Of a DNA stretch of 64,000 bases, positions 11,793 to 22,939 are shown piece after piece. A program made the translations under genes and the position numbers. The notes under the pieces were generated by a model. That model did not search any database and was not told where the DNA came from. It saw only the letters and a program-made list of their open reading frames with translations. This DNA is from Aculops lycopersici. Its lineage: Eukaryota; Arthropoda; Arachnida; Trombidiformes; Eriophyidae. Numbering within the stretch: position 1 is the stretch's first letter; every line of letters begins with the position of its first letter. The stretch spans positions 9,384,711 through 9,448,710 of the forward strand of contig WNKI01000002.1 in the NCBI GenBank assembly GCA_015350385.1. Direction: 5' to 3'.

Positions 11793-12282
11793 GTAAGAAG
11801 AGTTGTGCTAGCAGTGGTAGTAGTAATGATTTTAGGTGATAATATAATGCTTAAAAGTATGTTTGTTTGGTTAGGGTAGGTATTTAGGGTATTTAATTTT
11901 ATTCTTATTCCTCTCTCCTATCCTCAGGTAGCTAGTAGTTTAAAGAGAGAGCGTGTGTGCGAGCATTCATGAATCATGATGATGATGATGATAATGGTTC
12001 AAAAAATGGTCACAGGTGCTCACTCTTTTTTAATCAAATTAGCAGTCTGATTTGCTGGCCCTCTTCTTTGAACAATCTGGCGGTTCAACATAATGTCCTT
12101 TAATTACCAATTCTGTCGTTCAGTGCTTAGATGAAAGAGATGATCATCGATTGACCTATCATCGTTGTTTTCCGTTTTTTCATTCAGTTGAGGTCGAGGG
12201 TTCTAGTTTGAAAATATGGAGCTGCAGAAAATATAAATCTATCTAACTAACTATTTCTCTATCTAGCAAACCGGACCAACAT

Positions 12283-12815
12283 TTAGTATCCACTTCCGTA
12301 TCCCTGTTGTTGCTGTTGTCCGTATCCAGAGTTTCCAATGGTGTACTCAAGTCCGGTCTTGATGTATGGGGCTGGGTGCGAGTCGTATCCGTAGCTTCCG
12401 GCGTAAGCTGGGTAAGTGCGGTAGTCGAATCTGTTTGAGACTCCACCGTATGGGTGGTAGATGACCTGTTGATATATATATATGATAGTTGTTGTGATGA
12501 GATGAGATTAGATGTTTTACGGGATGGTCAGCTTGTGTGTCTTTGTTTTTTTTTCTATCTATTTGCGCCACTGATAATCACATTGACTTTGCCGATGTTT
12601 GTCATGCACAAAATTCAAGTGACCTCGGCGTTGACCGAAGTCAATCAAAAGTAACCTGAGATACTTACGGTCTTGAAGCCAGTCTTTCTCTCGTAGTTTT
12701 GGCCGTATGATGGAGCCGAGTAGCCGCCTTGTGAGCCGTAGCCGTATCCTGAGGCTTGAGCAAGGGCGACGAAGGCAACAATGGCCACAAGGGTGATGGC
12801 GAAGAGCTTGTACAT
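12283..12815 (-). CDS. Secreted Gly/Tyr-rich cuticle-like protein, two coding exons
   Basis: On the minus strand, coding exon 1 is 12815-12669 (49 codons), followed by a GTAAGT donor. The intron is 12668-12466 (203 bp, ending CAACAG). Exon 2 is 12465-12283 and ends in TAA, a phase-0 join giving 109 aa. Residues 1-21 are a clear signal peptide (MYKLFAITLVAIVAFVALAQA). The mature part is rich in Gly, Tyr, Ser and Gln (SGYGYGSQGGY, GYGQQQQQGYGSGY) with a less repetitive centre containing ERKTGFKTVIYHPYGG and RFDYRTYPAYAG. The composition is typical of arthropod structural cuticle or secretion proteins, but no chitin-binding Rebers-Riddiford motif is visible. It resembles the 5527-5821 gene in architecture. 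The splice reading is direct; the role is inferred from composition. Confidence 0.75.
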
Positions 12816-12838
12816 TTTGACTGTTTGGGTTTGTTTGG

Positions 12839-13190
12839 CTATATATTGGAAGGTGGTCATAATTAGTGGCAGAAGGTTGGTTAGTTTTCACGTTCGTGGA
12901 GCTATTTGTAATCTTATTTCAGGTGGTCGCCGAGCTTCTCTTTGAGCTAATTGTTCTAACTTGATAGACTGTATATATATATATATGAATAAAATTATAT
13001 ATATATATATATCTATGTGTATGTAATTGAGTCACTCTTGAGCTCTTGTTATTGTATTGATATATTCATAAATTGATATTTACCTTTTAAAAGGAAAGTG
13101 AGAGTTTGTCGGTTGGTTGGTTGTTGTTTGCTGTTGAATCAACTGTTAATGTTTGATGGTCAGACTGAACCGATCGCTCTCCTTATATAC
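12839..13190 (-). promoter_or_regulatory. TATA box, 5' UTR exon and 5' UTR intron of the 12.3 kb cuticle-like gene
   Basis: Minus strand: TATATAAGG at about 13189-13181, a TCAGT initiator about 25 bases downstream (near 13167-13163), and a leader exon to 13084 ending AAAAG. A GTAAAT donor starts at 13083 and a TATATAG acceptor ends at 12839. The leader exon then joins the ATG-bearing exon 24 bases before the start codon. The intron is about 245 bp and TA-rich. Confidence 0.55.
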
Positions 13191-16100
13191 CAACTCGGAC
13201 TCGAGCCTCTAGATCCAGAGAACTAGAGCAAACTATGGCCGTCCTAAAGTTGGGCTCCAAGCTCTAGGACCCAAAGGCAGGAGGCTGAGTTACTAGAAGC
13301 TAGCTCGCGCTAGAAGTGGACGTGGCCTACGATGTCGACTACCTGTGAGATTAGCCGACTTGCAAAGGAGCACATAATTCGTCGTCGCTCTAGAATTAGA
13401 ACCGCTCAATCACAATCCGAATTCCAATCTCGCCAGCACAAACCCTAGCTCTCACTTTTACTCCCATTCTCTCACTCTCCCATTCTCCTATTCTCTCACT
13501 AACGCATTCGCTCATTCACTCCTCTTGCTTTGCTTACTAACTCTCGGACCATTCAATCAGGTGGTTGTGTTGTCGCCTAGCCGCTTGGGCTCTCTTGTCG
13601 CCGGCTATCTCTAGCTGGCACGTCCCTCCATCAGCCAGAAGGGGAGCCAGTCAGTTGGTGGAGCCGACAGCCGCCTTCCAATGGAGGGTCAACAATTGAA
13701 TTTCCTTATCGCACTCAAGTATCGCAGAGTTGAGCTGAGCTAAGTTGAGTTGAGTTGTTGCTCAGTTCAGCTCGCCAGCCTCATGAGCCGACTCTCAAGC
13801 TATTGCTCATTTGGCTAGAGCTTCTAATTCAGCACGCGAAGGTCAATGCGAGCGGAAAAATCACTTCACTCTCTCTCTCTGTTGCTAGCTGTAGGTTGTC
13901 GTTGTGAGGCTTAGGAAAGTCAAATTGTTTGCTCTGTTTGCATGAGCAGTGGTTGTCGTTGTTGTAGAAAATGATAACAACAACCACGAAGAACGTTGAC
14001 GTTACCTGTGTCGTTGTCGTTGTGGTTGCTCCTCCTCGTGTGCACAGCAACAGCAACAGCAACAACATTTAGGGCACACGAGAAGTCGTGCCATTGCCGC
14101 CGGCCGCTCGCGCGTCACGCCCGCCTCACGATTATCAGTCGGTGGTTGTTGGTTGAATGCACAGTTGAAGAGTTGAACAGTCCCAGAAACTACAGAGTAG
14201 AAACAGAGCCCTCTGAAAGCCGACAACAGTCGCGCACGACAAACAGAGAAAAAGAATGCCATTGAGCGAGCGACTGCCCGTCTGTTGGCCAAGCGCCGCC
14301 CAGCGAGTGTGCGTGATGCTGGCTGGCGGGCTTGCCAAAAGTTGAGCGCACAACACGAGCAACAAGTGGACACATACGAGCGGCGCCACGCTGATTGCGC
14401 TCGCTGCTAAGATATGCACAAGTGTGAGCTCCTGATTTGCGAGTTTATCTAAATTAACCTGTGTCTCCTTTCGTTGGGTGGCAGCTCTTTGTTGTTTAGC
14501 TACATGTCATGCCCATTGCACGAGAGAAATTCGCTTCAATAATAATAAGAATGATTTAATAATTATTATCATTACTATTATCGCTAACATTGACACGTCA
14601 ATCAAGGATCTCGGGTTTGGAGTGGAGGCTCAATACTAGAGTTGGCCAACAACAGTCTCGTGAGTGGAGGCTGAAAATGATATTAAAAATATGAGAATGG
14701 AAATAAAAATTGGAATTAGGAACTAGGAAAGGGTAGATTAACTAAAAGGTGATAATTGTTTGCGTGTTTGCAGTTAGCCATTCTCCTAGAAATGAACTCA
14801 TGCTAGAGTAAATATTTTCAAAATTACAAGCTCCACTCTAAGCGCAAAGAATGATCACTTGGGAACGGGATTAGGGGAGAAAAATTACCGACAAAAGGAG
14901 GCGTGTCGCGTGGAGTCTAGCCACCTGTTGTTGGTGGTGTGGTTGCCATCTCTAATGGGCTTGTGTCCTCTTGAATTCATCGTCCAAGGAAACGCTTAAG
15001 CTGGACGAGGGACAGAAAACCAAGAGGCACGCACGCATTTGAATAAGGCCAACGAAAAGGAGGCAGCTTACGAGAAACTTACTTGAGAGCAAATTTGAGA
15101 TTTGGATAAAGATTTAGAGATTCGGCGATGATTAACGTGATGTTCATGAGTTAGATGGTTATTTTTGTTTGAGTTGATGTAAGTACTCTTAGTTTGTCAA
15201 TAGCACGTAAAAAGAAGCAAAAGGGAGAGAGAGAGAGAGCGAGAAAATTCCAGGCCAGTTTTTGAATATTCTCGTCGCGAATCATTCATTATCGCGTTCG
15301 TCTAGTAGTTGATCTTCTTTCAACAAATAGACTGGATCTCTTGATAGTTTATCCCTCTTTCCAAGTCTCTTCCTCTCGCAGAAAGAGCCAATTAGCTGGC
15401 TAGCGATTTGTGCTTGTGATTAGAGAAAGTAGACAATCGGCAAGATCTTAAAACTTGCTAGCTCGAGCGCCAATTCTGCTCGCTATAGTAACACTTGGCT
15501 GACCTTCAATTAGGGACCAAGAAACTTCGTGCGATACTCTACCTTGATCCACACGCTCACTTTCTCCTGATTCTTTCCCTCGGAGGGTGCGTTGAATTAC
15601 CAAGTTAGCTGGAGAAAGAACAAACAAACGATATCTAACGAGCATATAGAATGTTTAATTTGAAATTAGAGATAGATAAAAATCACACTTCACTTGTCCT
15701 CTGATGCTAAAGCAAACAACCTCTCATCACTCTCGCAACACTTTACTTGGTCAACATGATCATTTAGCTATACAATCAACCTTATCTGTGCAAGCATTAT
15801 ATCGGTCAACAATCTCTAATTGGTTTAGAACCTTTTGTTGGCTTCACATTATCAAGTCGTGTTCGCCGAGGTTGCATCGCATTGTACATTGTGTGGTGTT
15901 GTGTGGTCAGTCTAGTGTGTTTGTTTGCACTAGAGTTTTGCTATTCGCGAGAGAAAAGACGATTTTGATCATTTTTCTTCAACACTAAGTCTCAGGTCGT
16001 GTGGACAGAGATAGTGATACCCGCGACGGCAATAGGGGACAACAATAGCCTTTTATCTTGGCCACTTGTTGCTGTGGGCCACGAGCACGACATTCCTACG

Positions 16101-16787
16101 ACAACTTGAACCGAGCGAGCCAACGAGCAATAGATGGATAGATAACAGGTGAGATTTTGTTGGCCACACCATGATGTGAACGTCAACTTCTGATTAGGGG
16201 TGGGGGGTCAATTATATTGAAAAAAGTCGACTAGACCCTGAGATTATTAACATTTCTCTCACCAGATCACAACACGAGCTGTGAGTGAGATTTTGCCAAA
16301 CAAAGTGTGGAGCTGCAGTGCCACGCTTAGTTTGCTTGAATTTCAAAAGCGTCCTCTAAAAAGTCTCCTCGTGTCCTCTACCTCGACCACCGAGCGAGTG
16401 AGAAATCATCTGATTTGAGTCTCCAAGTCAAGTTCATCTTCTTGGCCATCAAAAGTGGGCGACAAAGGTCCTTGGAGAGATGACGATAATTGTTCCATCG
16501 ATAGAATGCTGCTTGGTTTTCTAGTATCTTAACTGCGCCCACGATTGCAAATCGGGGGCAAAGTGGTTGAAATCTAATCCAATATAACCGCAATCACCAT
16601 TGTATGCGAATGTAAATAAACAATCATTGGACACTATTGCAAGTATATGTTCATGCGCTTGTCGATAGGATTTGAATGATACGAATGCAAATGTAACTGC
16701 AACAACAGGTGCGCTCGCCGTACTTTCAGTGTATATTATATGGGGGGACAAAAAATCCGAGATTCATTAGCCTTCTCTCTCTCTCTC

Positions 16788-16807
16788 NNNNNNNNNNNNN
16801 NNNNNNN
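16788..16807. other. Assembly gap (20 N)
   Basis: Twenty N bases directly after a (CT)n run at about 16772-16787. The true gap length is unknown, because 20 N may be a placeholder. Confidence 0.99.
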
Positions 16808-17820
16808 TCTATTCCATTCCATCCTCCTCTATCTATCTCCCTTCCCAATCCCAACATCAGGAACTAACAAGAGGGTAACATTTGTCCTGGATTGACGATG
16901 ACGAGTGAGCCCGGTTCAATTTCAATTGGACGGCCAATAGGTGGTCGAGCCAACAATTGGAACCACCCACCTGTTGTGTCCACCACGCAATGTGATGACT
17001 GCAAATTACATTCCGCCAATCGGCCAATCAATCATCAGACGCCGCCAAGTAGCTTTATTTTCCCCTCACCCTCATTCTCAACAAAACTCTTTCTGCCTGG
17101 CAATTGAATCGACATTGCCGCTTATTCGATTGCACAAACTGGAGATCCGAGACTTTTGGGCGGCGGAACGTACTGGACAACAACCACAAGTTAGGGAACC
17201 TTGACTTTTCTTTCTGGTTCACTTGTTGCTGCTGTTAGTGCTGGTGATGCTGTTATCGAGGTTGCTCATGTGCACATGCACCTCGGCCAGGTGAGGGCAC
17301 GTTCGAGTGAACAGGTGAGCACAAGCGGATATCACAATCGGCATACAAATCTATCAGTCTGGTCGGAGAGGAAAGCTCCTTTTGCCTTAAGAGCAATCAA
17401 CCAAGAGGCCGACAGTTTAGCGACTTGATTCGTTTGCTGTCCATCTGTCTGTTTGCTTGCTGGTTGTCGGTCGTGTTTGGCTGCTGCTGTTAGCCTTTTT
17501 GACTCGATTTACAGTTAGTCTGCTCAAACAAAGATGGAGAGAGAGAGAGAGAAAGAGATTATGCAATCTCCGTAGGTAACTAACGAGACTTAGACTGAGA
17601 TTAGTCGATTATTTGTTGTCAATTGAAGGCATCAACAGCGCACCTCCAATTATACGCGAAAAGAATTCCTTTCTGTAAGCAGGAAAGAGAGAAGTTAAAC
17701 CAGACCAACTGATCATTCAATTAACCTGATCTATTTATCGACTGCTTTATTCTACTCCTAATCATCAATTGAAGAGTTAGCCAATTTGTCAATCGCAATC
17801 GATCGTCAGCAATCCCTTTT

Positions 17821-17890
17821 CCAGTCCAGTCCAGTCCAGTCCAGTCCAGTCCAGTCCAGTCCAGTCCAGTCCAGTCCAGTCCAGTCCAGC
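17821..17890. repeat. (CCAGT)n pentanucleotide tandem array
   Basis: About 13-14 near-perfect head-to-tail units of CCAGT. It is the cleanest of several pentamer or tetramer arrays in the window. Confidence 0.97.
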
Positions 17891-18043
17891 CAGTCAAACG
17901 TCGATGGATAAATCGATGGTCGTCTTGTTAGCACCCACCAGCCACTGGATGTTAAGAGTAAGCTAAACCCGAGACTCAACTAATCCCCTGGTCATTCAGT
18001 CATCAACATAAGCAAGAGCCAATGGAGAGACCCGGTTACTAGC

Positions 18044-19870
18044 TCACTCAACAGGTGGTTGCGTTACCTGCGATTGTGACGACACTGCCAACTCGTTGTG
18101 TGCGCCGCCAATGGCGCTCGCGCCAGCCGGCTGCTTTTTCCACGACCACTCGGGCTGCTGCTCCTTGTGATCTTGACGATTGTCCTCGTTCTTGAATTGA
18201 TCCTTTTTAACGGCCTTCAAATTTACAGTGAATCCAACCTCCTTTCTCGCATTCAATAGCATGCGCTCAATTTTAACATTGAACTTTGGGACCTTTCGCA
18301 ATGTTGGCTTAACGCTACACTTGTCGTCATCAAAGTTGGTGGTTGTATTTGCGTTTGTTGCGCAATACAAAGGTGGCCCTCATCATCCATCAACAGGTGG
18401 CGATCGAATTAATGCATGCGGGCAGCGAAAATAGTCGGTTTGGTTAAGAGAAATGCAGAGGAAATTTAAATATTAGCAAATCAGTCAGTCAGTCAGTCGC
18501 TCGCTCGCTCGATCGTCAACGAAAAAGTTGGTGGTGCTGGTTTTGTATTTTGAATACATTAAGTCGTCGATCATTGAATCGTCGGTCTTGTGGTCGCGGT
18601 CATCCTCGCCGAATGACGCTTCGTAACGCTTCTCTAACGTATCCGTTGATTAGCTCAGGTGAGCTTAGAAAGTTTGCTGGAGGAAAAGCGAGCGAAAGTA
18701 GAGAGAAAAAACTAGAGATCTTCCCAGCAATGGCAATAGCAAAAACGGGTAAGCTGTTGACAATGCGCTTTAAATCAAATAAACTCTCCATATGAATATG
18801 AACTATTACTCACAATTTTCCACGCATATCATTGACTTTCATTGAAAGCTCATGAATCTCGTAATCGATTCGCTGAACCTGATACTCTAAATCGTATTTG
18901 GTGCTCTCCAATTTGACAATTGTATTGTGATACTCTTTGCACAGTTTCCTCAGCTCGGCTTCATGGTTAGATTTCGTTGCGTTGCGTTGCGTCATTCATT
19001 TTTGGGAGAAAGAGTGGGATTAAGTATTAGGAGATACAATTACATCATGCTAAAGATAAATAGACATTCGTTATGTATCTAGAGGAGGTAAGAATAAATA
19101 ATTAAATTAATGGAATATCAAGCTGGTTGGTTTGTCTTTTTTCCTTCTTCTTTGGACCAACAGCTAAGCCGGCGATTCGCGTATTTGCAGTTCATTGACC
19201 GCCAACTGCAACGCGCAACACACCGACCAACTGATGCCACCTGTTACGCCGATTGAGAATAATCGGCTCTCTATTGAATTGAAGTCAACACAATACCATC
19301 GTATCTATTAAGATATATATGTATATATATATATAAATCTTATGAGATGTACAAAAGAGAGAAAATCTAGCAACTCACCTTCGGTCATGTTGTCGGTGTT
19401 TTTCTTTTCGCCAGTGCGCTCGGCAATCACCTTGCGCCGCTCGTTTGCCTTAGCCTCCTGTTGCCTCTTGAGCTCCTCGGCTGCCTTTCGTCTCAACAGA
19501 ACCTTTTTAGTGGTTTTTTAGATTTGATGGTGAGAGGGGGGGGGGCGACGTTTATTAGAACCTCAATTAATTGTGTACTTTATCGAGATGAACAAATTTG
19601 TCCATCTACCAAAACCATGGCTTACCCTCAATTTCTTCTTCCTCTCTGGCGTCATAAAGCCCTTCTTCTTGTTGGCTTTCACCGACGAAGCCTCGAGTCG
19701 GGCTCTCACTTCCGCCTTCTTCTTTTCGCGCTCCTCGCGCTTCCTCAGCTCTTCCTATGGTTGTGGTTGTGATTTACATTGAGGGAGTTTATTAGTCGTT
19801 GCATGAAGGAGTCATTTAGAATCTCAATGTAACCAACAGCTAAAAGAGGAGATGGACTAACCTCGCTCAT
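18044..19870 (-). CDS. TnI: Troponin I, five coding exons
   Basis: Minus-strand exons: 19870-19862 (MSE), 19754-19626, 19502-19379, 18958-18814 and 18314-18044. All junctions are GT/AG: donors GTTAGT, GTAAGC, GTGAGT and GTGAGT; acceptors CATAG, AAAAG, TGAAG and TGTAG. The frame is kept throughout, giving about 225 aa. The product has arthropod troponin I hallmarks in order: a Glu/Lys-rich N-terminal helix, KKKGFMTPERKKKLR, LLRRKAAEELKRQQ, a conserved IAERTGEKKN turn, CKEYHNTIVKLESTKYDLEY (IT-arm helix), VNDMRGKFVKPTLRKVPKF (inhibitory/switch region), and an acidic tail containing PEWSWKK. Troponin I is the actin-binding inhibitory subunit of the thin-filament troponin complex in striated muscle. 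The last exon can read to TGA at 18044, although CAG|GTAACG near its end is a possible alternative donor. Alternative exons known from Drosophila wupA were not found. 5' UTR exons are likely upstream of 19870. Confidence 0.85.
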
Positions 19871-22800
19871 TTTGACCGATTCTTTTTCTGGCCACAAATA
19901 TCCAGCTACAAGTTGAAATATATAATTTATGTCTGTGGGCCACCAATTGAATTGAATTGAATTGGATTGGATTGGATTGGATTGACTAGTGACCAGGCGG
20001 CTGAGGAGGAAGAAAGAAACGAGGCGCGTTTAGGAGACTCGTTATTATTTGGAGCTCACCTGACTCAGATCAACAAACCCCACTACTAATTGGCCAGACA
20101 ACATTGAATAGAAGCCACAGTAGCGCCACGCGCTCATCAAACTGCTCAATGCGTAAGTGTCTTGCTAAAGAAGCGCAAGAAAAGTCTACACTAGCCGTTG
20201 CTCAGTTGACTCGTGACAAACGAGCACAGAGATTAGTCAGGAGAGTGGCGGCAATGTGGATTAATAGACTAGAAGCAAACACAATGGTCTTCGATAGGGC
20301 GTACGATGGACTGGTGGTTGGTTGGGATTAACCAGACTAGAGGTGAGAAGACGTTGAATTATTGCGTGCTGGTTGCCAACTTGTCGTCGTCGTCGTCGTC
20401 TTCATCGTTTTAGTCGTAGTTATATTATTAGAGAGATTCGAGCATAAAATAAGACCACAAGATTCGAGTCTCGGCCAGAGGAGTCGTCTAAAATACACAC
20501 AATGAGACCAGAGTTGCGAGCCTCACCAAGCAAAGCAGAAAACTTCACCTTGCTACTCTAACGCGGGACATTATTTAATTTGATTGTTCAATCAATTTTG
20601 TCTCTCATTGACGAGGAAGGTAAGCGCACAAGCAAGCGAAAAAAGTTGGCAAGCTTAGCGAGCGCGTTGGCTAATCCTAATGCTCGAGACGTGCAACTAG
20701 TCGAGCAAAGTTATTGTCATGATGTAATCTTGCCCCTCGCCTGACTTGGAACCACAAGTCAAGCTGTGTAGTTTTTGCGTGTCGAGTTAACCATAATAAA
20801 CATGGTAGCACACGGAGGCCAATCTAGGGCCATAACAATTCAAATCCGATGGTCTCAAATAGACTTGTACCAACTCATTCTTTTCACCATCATCACTTTT
20901 GCGCTTAAAAGTTGCTTTGGTCCATCTAGACCAGAGCGGCAGAGAAAAGAACTTAAAATTAGTGACAACATTAGACTGGCCAACAAAACTCGACCGAAAA
21001 TGAATAGGCAAATGGAGTGCCCCTCAATCTCTTGGTTACCAACGAGATATCTTAACACGTCACCGCAAGTAGGTATATGCCTTGACAAATAATTGGCCCG
21101 ACGTAGTCAGTGGCACAGGTAATGACTAAATTTAACCTGTCTCTAGCTGATGGCAAAGTAGTGAGCCTGCGAAGCGAGAGGAGCGGTGAACAGGTTGCTG
21201 GTGACAACTTTCGAGCGCTCAGGTGGTTGTTGTGACGGCTGCTAGAGTGGACAGGGAAAAAGAGAGAGAAAAAAATTATGCTAACTGACAGAGATATGAA
21301 TCGAGGACCAATTCATAGGTACAGTGAGATTGTGGTGCGCTGTCATTAAAAAATACGCACATGAAAAGGCCAACCAACCAACCTGTCGACTTGTTGGTTG
21401 AGTGCAAGTATTTCTGGTTGCAATCTTGTGATATGAACGTCCTTCCTGCTCACAGGTGAAGTTGTTATCGTCACCCTGGTCGTCAATCGCTTCTCTCGCT
21501 AGCTGGCCGCTAATAATCGTGGCCGACTAGCTATTACCACAAGCTGGAAGTTGGTTGCCACTCAACTAAGTCGAAATAAAATCGATGGTCATTATAATGC
21601 GGTAGCTCAAACGACTCCAACTCGCAAGCTATCGGTGTTCGTCAAAATACCGATTCAACCAATTTTAGCCAACCGGAACTGGGCGAGTTTCCTCATGTTA
21701 TCCAGTGGCTATTATTGGTGGCGATCTCACCCTGAAAAATGTATTATTGCATGTGTCAACTATGACCAATACTGCTCTGTACTAATAGCAACAGTAACAA
21801 CAAGTGCAGCTCTTGTATTTGTAGCTCGACAATGCGCGAGACAAATACGACACCTGTCGCGCGAAAAATTCAACAGGTGGCTACAGGAATTAATAATATT
21901 GGGACAAGCTGTGGCCACCTGTCGAATAGCTTGGTGGCAACAGTAGCGACTACGGCAGTGACAATGAGCCAGCGAAGGCCTCCAAAGTTGAATCTTGTTC
22001 ATGCCCTCATTTTTGGCCCCCAGTTTTTCTCCTCATTACTCATCTCCTTCTCCCTTCATACCAACCACCTGATGCCCAGTGTTTGTTCTCGAGTTCTGTC
22101 CCCTCTGGCCGAGGCGCTAGCACATTTGGAGCAGTTATGCTAGCGACAGAGGCGGCGGCGGCAGCGGCAGCAAATTTGTCAAGCTTGTATTGCTGTTCGT
22201 ACAATATGTATGTGTGTATGTATTTATCGATGCAATGTGATACAATGGGCAGCCCCACAAAGTTTCGATTCGTAACAACATCAATTGCAGCAACATCAAC
22301 TGCAACAACAACAAAAACAACAACAGGTAGCAGCAGAAGATCAGCGGCATCCGAAAAGCGTTTCGCAGTTTAATGGTAACGCCATTTGTCTCTCTGCTCT
22401 CATGTTGGCTGCTCTCTTTTCTGCTACCTGTTCCATCTAACTACCTACCTGCTCACGGTCCCCAGTTTTCGTTGCCTTTCGCTACACTCCATCGACTATG
22501 AACGAAAACGAGCCATCGATGATGAGATGGAAACATAATAGAGAGACAGCGAAAAGGATCACCATGAAATAACAATAATGATAATAATCACTGCAACACC
22601 CGCTAAGCGGCACTTAAAATATTGGACTGGATAGAACTAAATAAGACTAAATTAATCAGCCATCTACTAGCAACTTGTTGCCTGACCCATAGGACTCTTA
22701 GGCGATCACCGAAGTGAATTTTGATAATTTTGTTAAATAACTTCCATCAATTCGCCTCGTTATGTTGTTTATAATTTATTTTTCCCATGCACATAAAACA

Positions 22801-22939
22801 ATCATCCACTTTGAATTATTATTACCCCGCAATTAAAAAACCAAGAGACGACTAATTGAAATTATAATACATTCGGGTATATATATATATATTTATTTAT
22901 TTATTTATGCTCATAAATATAAATAGATATCGAGACAAG
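19871..22939. other. Non-coding stretch between troponin I and the RASEF-like gene (divergent)
   Basis: This probably holds the regulatory regions of both genes. It contains an (ATTGR)n array and CAGGTG/CACCTG sites at 20057, 21220, 21453, 21851, 21874, 21916 and 22066. The segment 21365-22385 recurs, with a deletion, at 28530-29095. No supported coding exon. Confidence 0.5.
19944..19985. repeat. (ATTGA/ATTGG)n pentamer array
   Basis: About eight head-to-tail units that switch from ATTGA to ATTGG half way. Confidence 0.9.

Larger units (their letters stand above)
13191..18043. other. Long non-coding stretch downstream of troponin I
   Basis: No gene could be supported in about 4.9 kb. It is dotted with CAGGTG/CACCTG E-boxes (13558, 14922, 16146, 16706, 16968, 17288, 17312), simple repeats and one assembly gap. 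Open frames have low-complexity composition. Undetected short exons remain possible. Confidence 0.45.

Noticed and set aside
17821..17890. Tandem CCAGT array considered as a CRISPR-like repeat
   Set aside because: Head-to-tail pentamers with no spacers in a eukaryotic genome; it is a simple tandem repeat.
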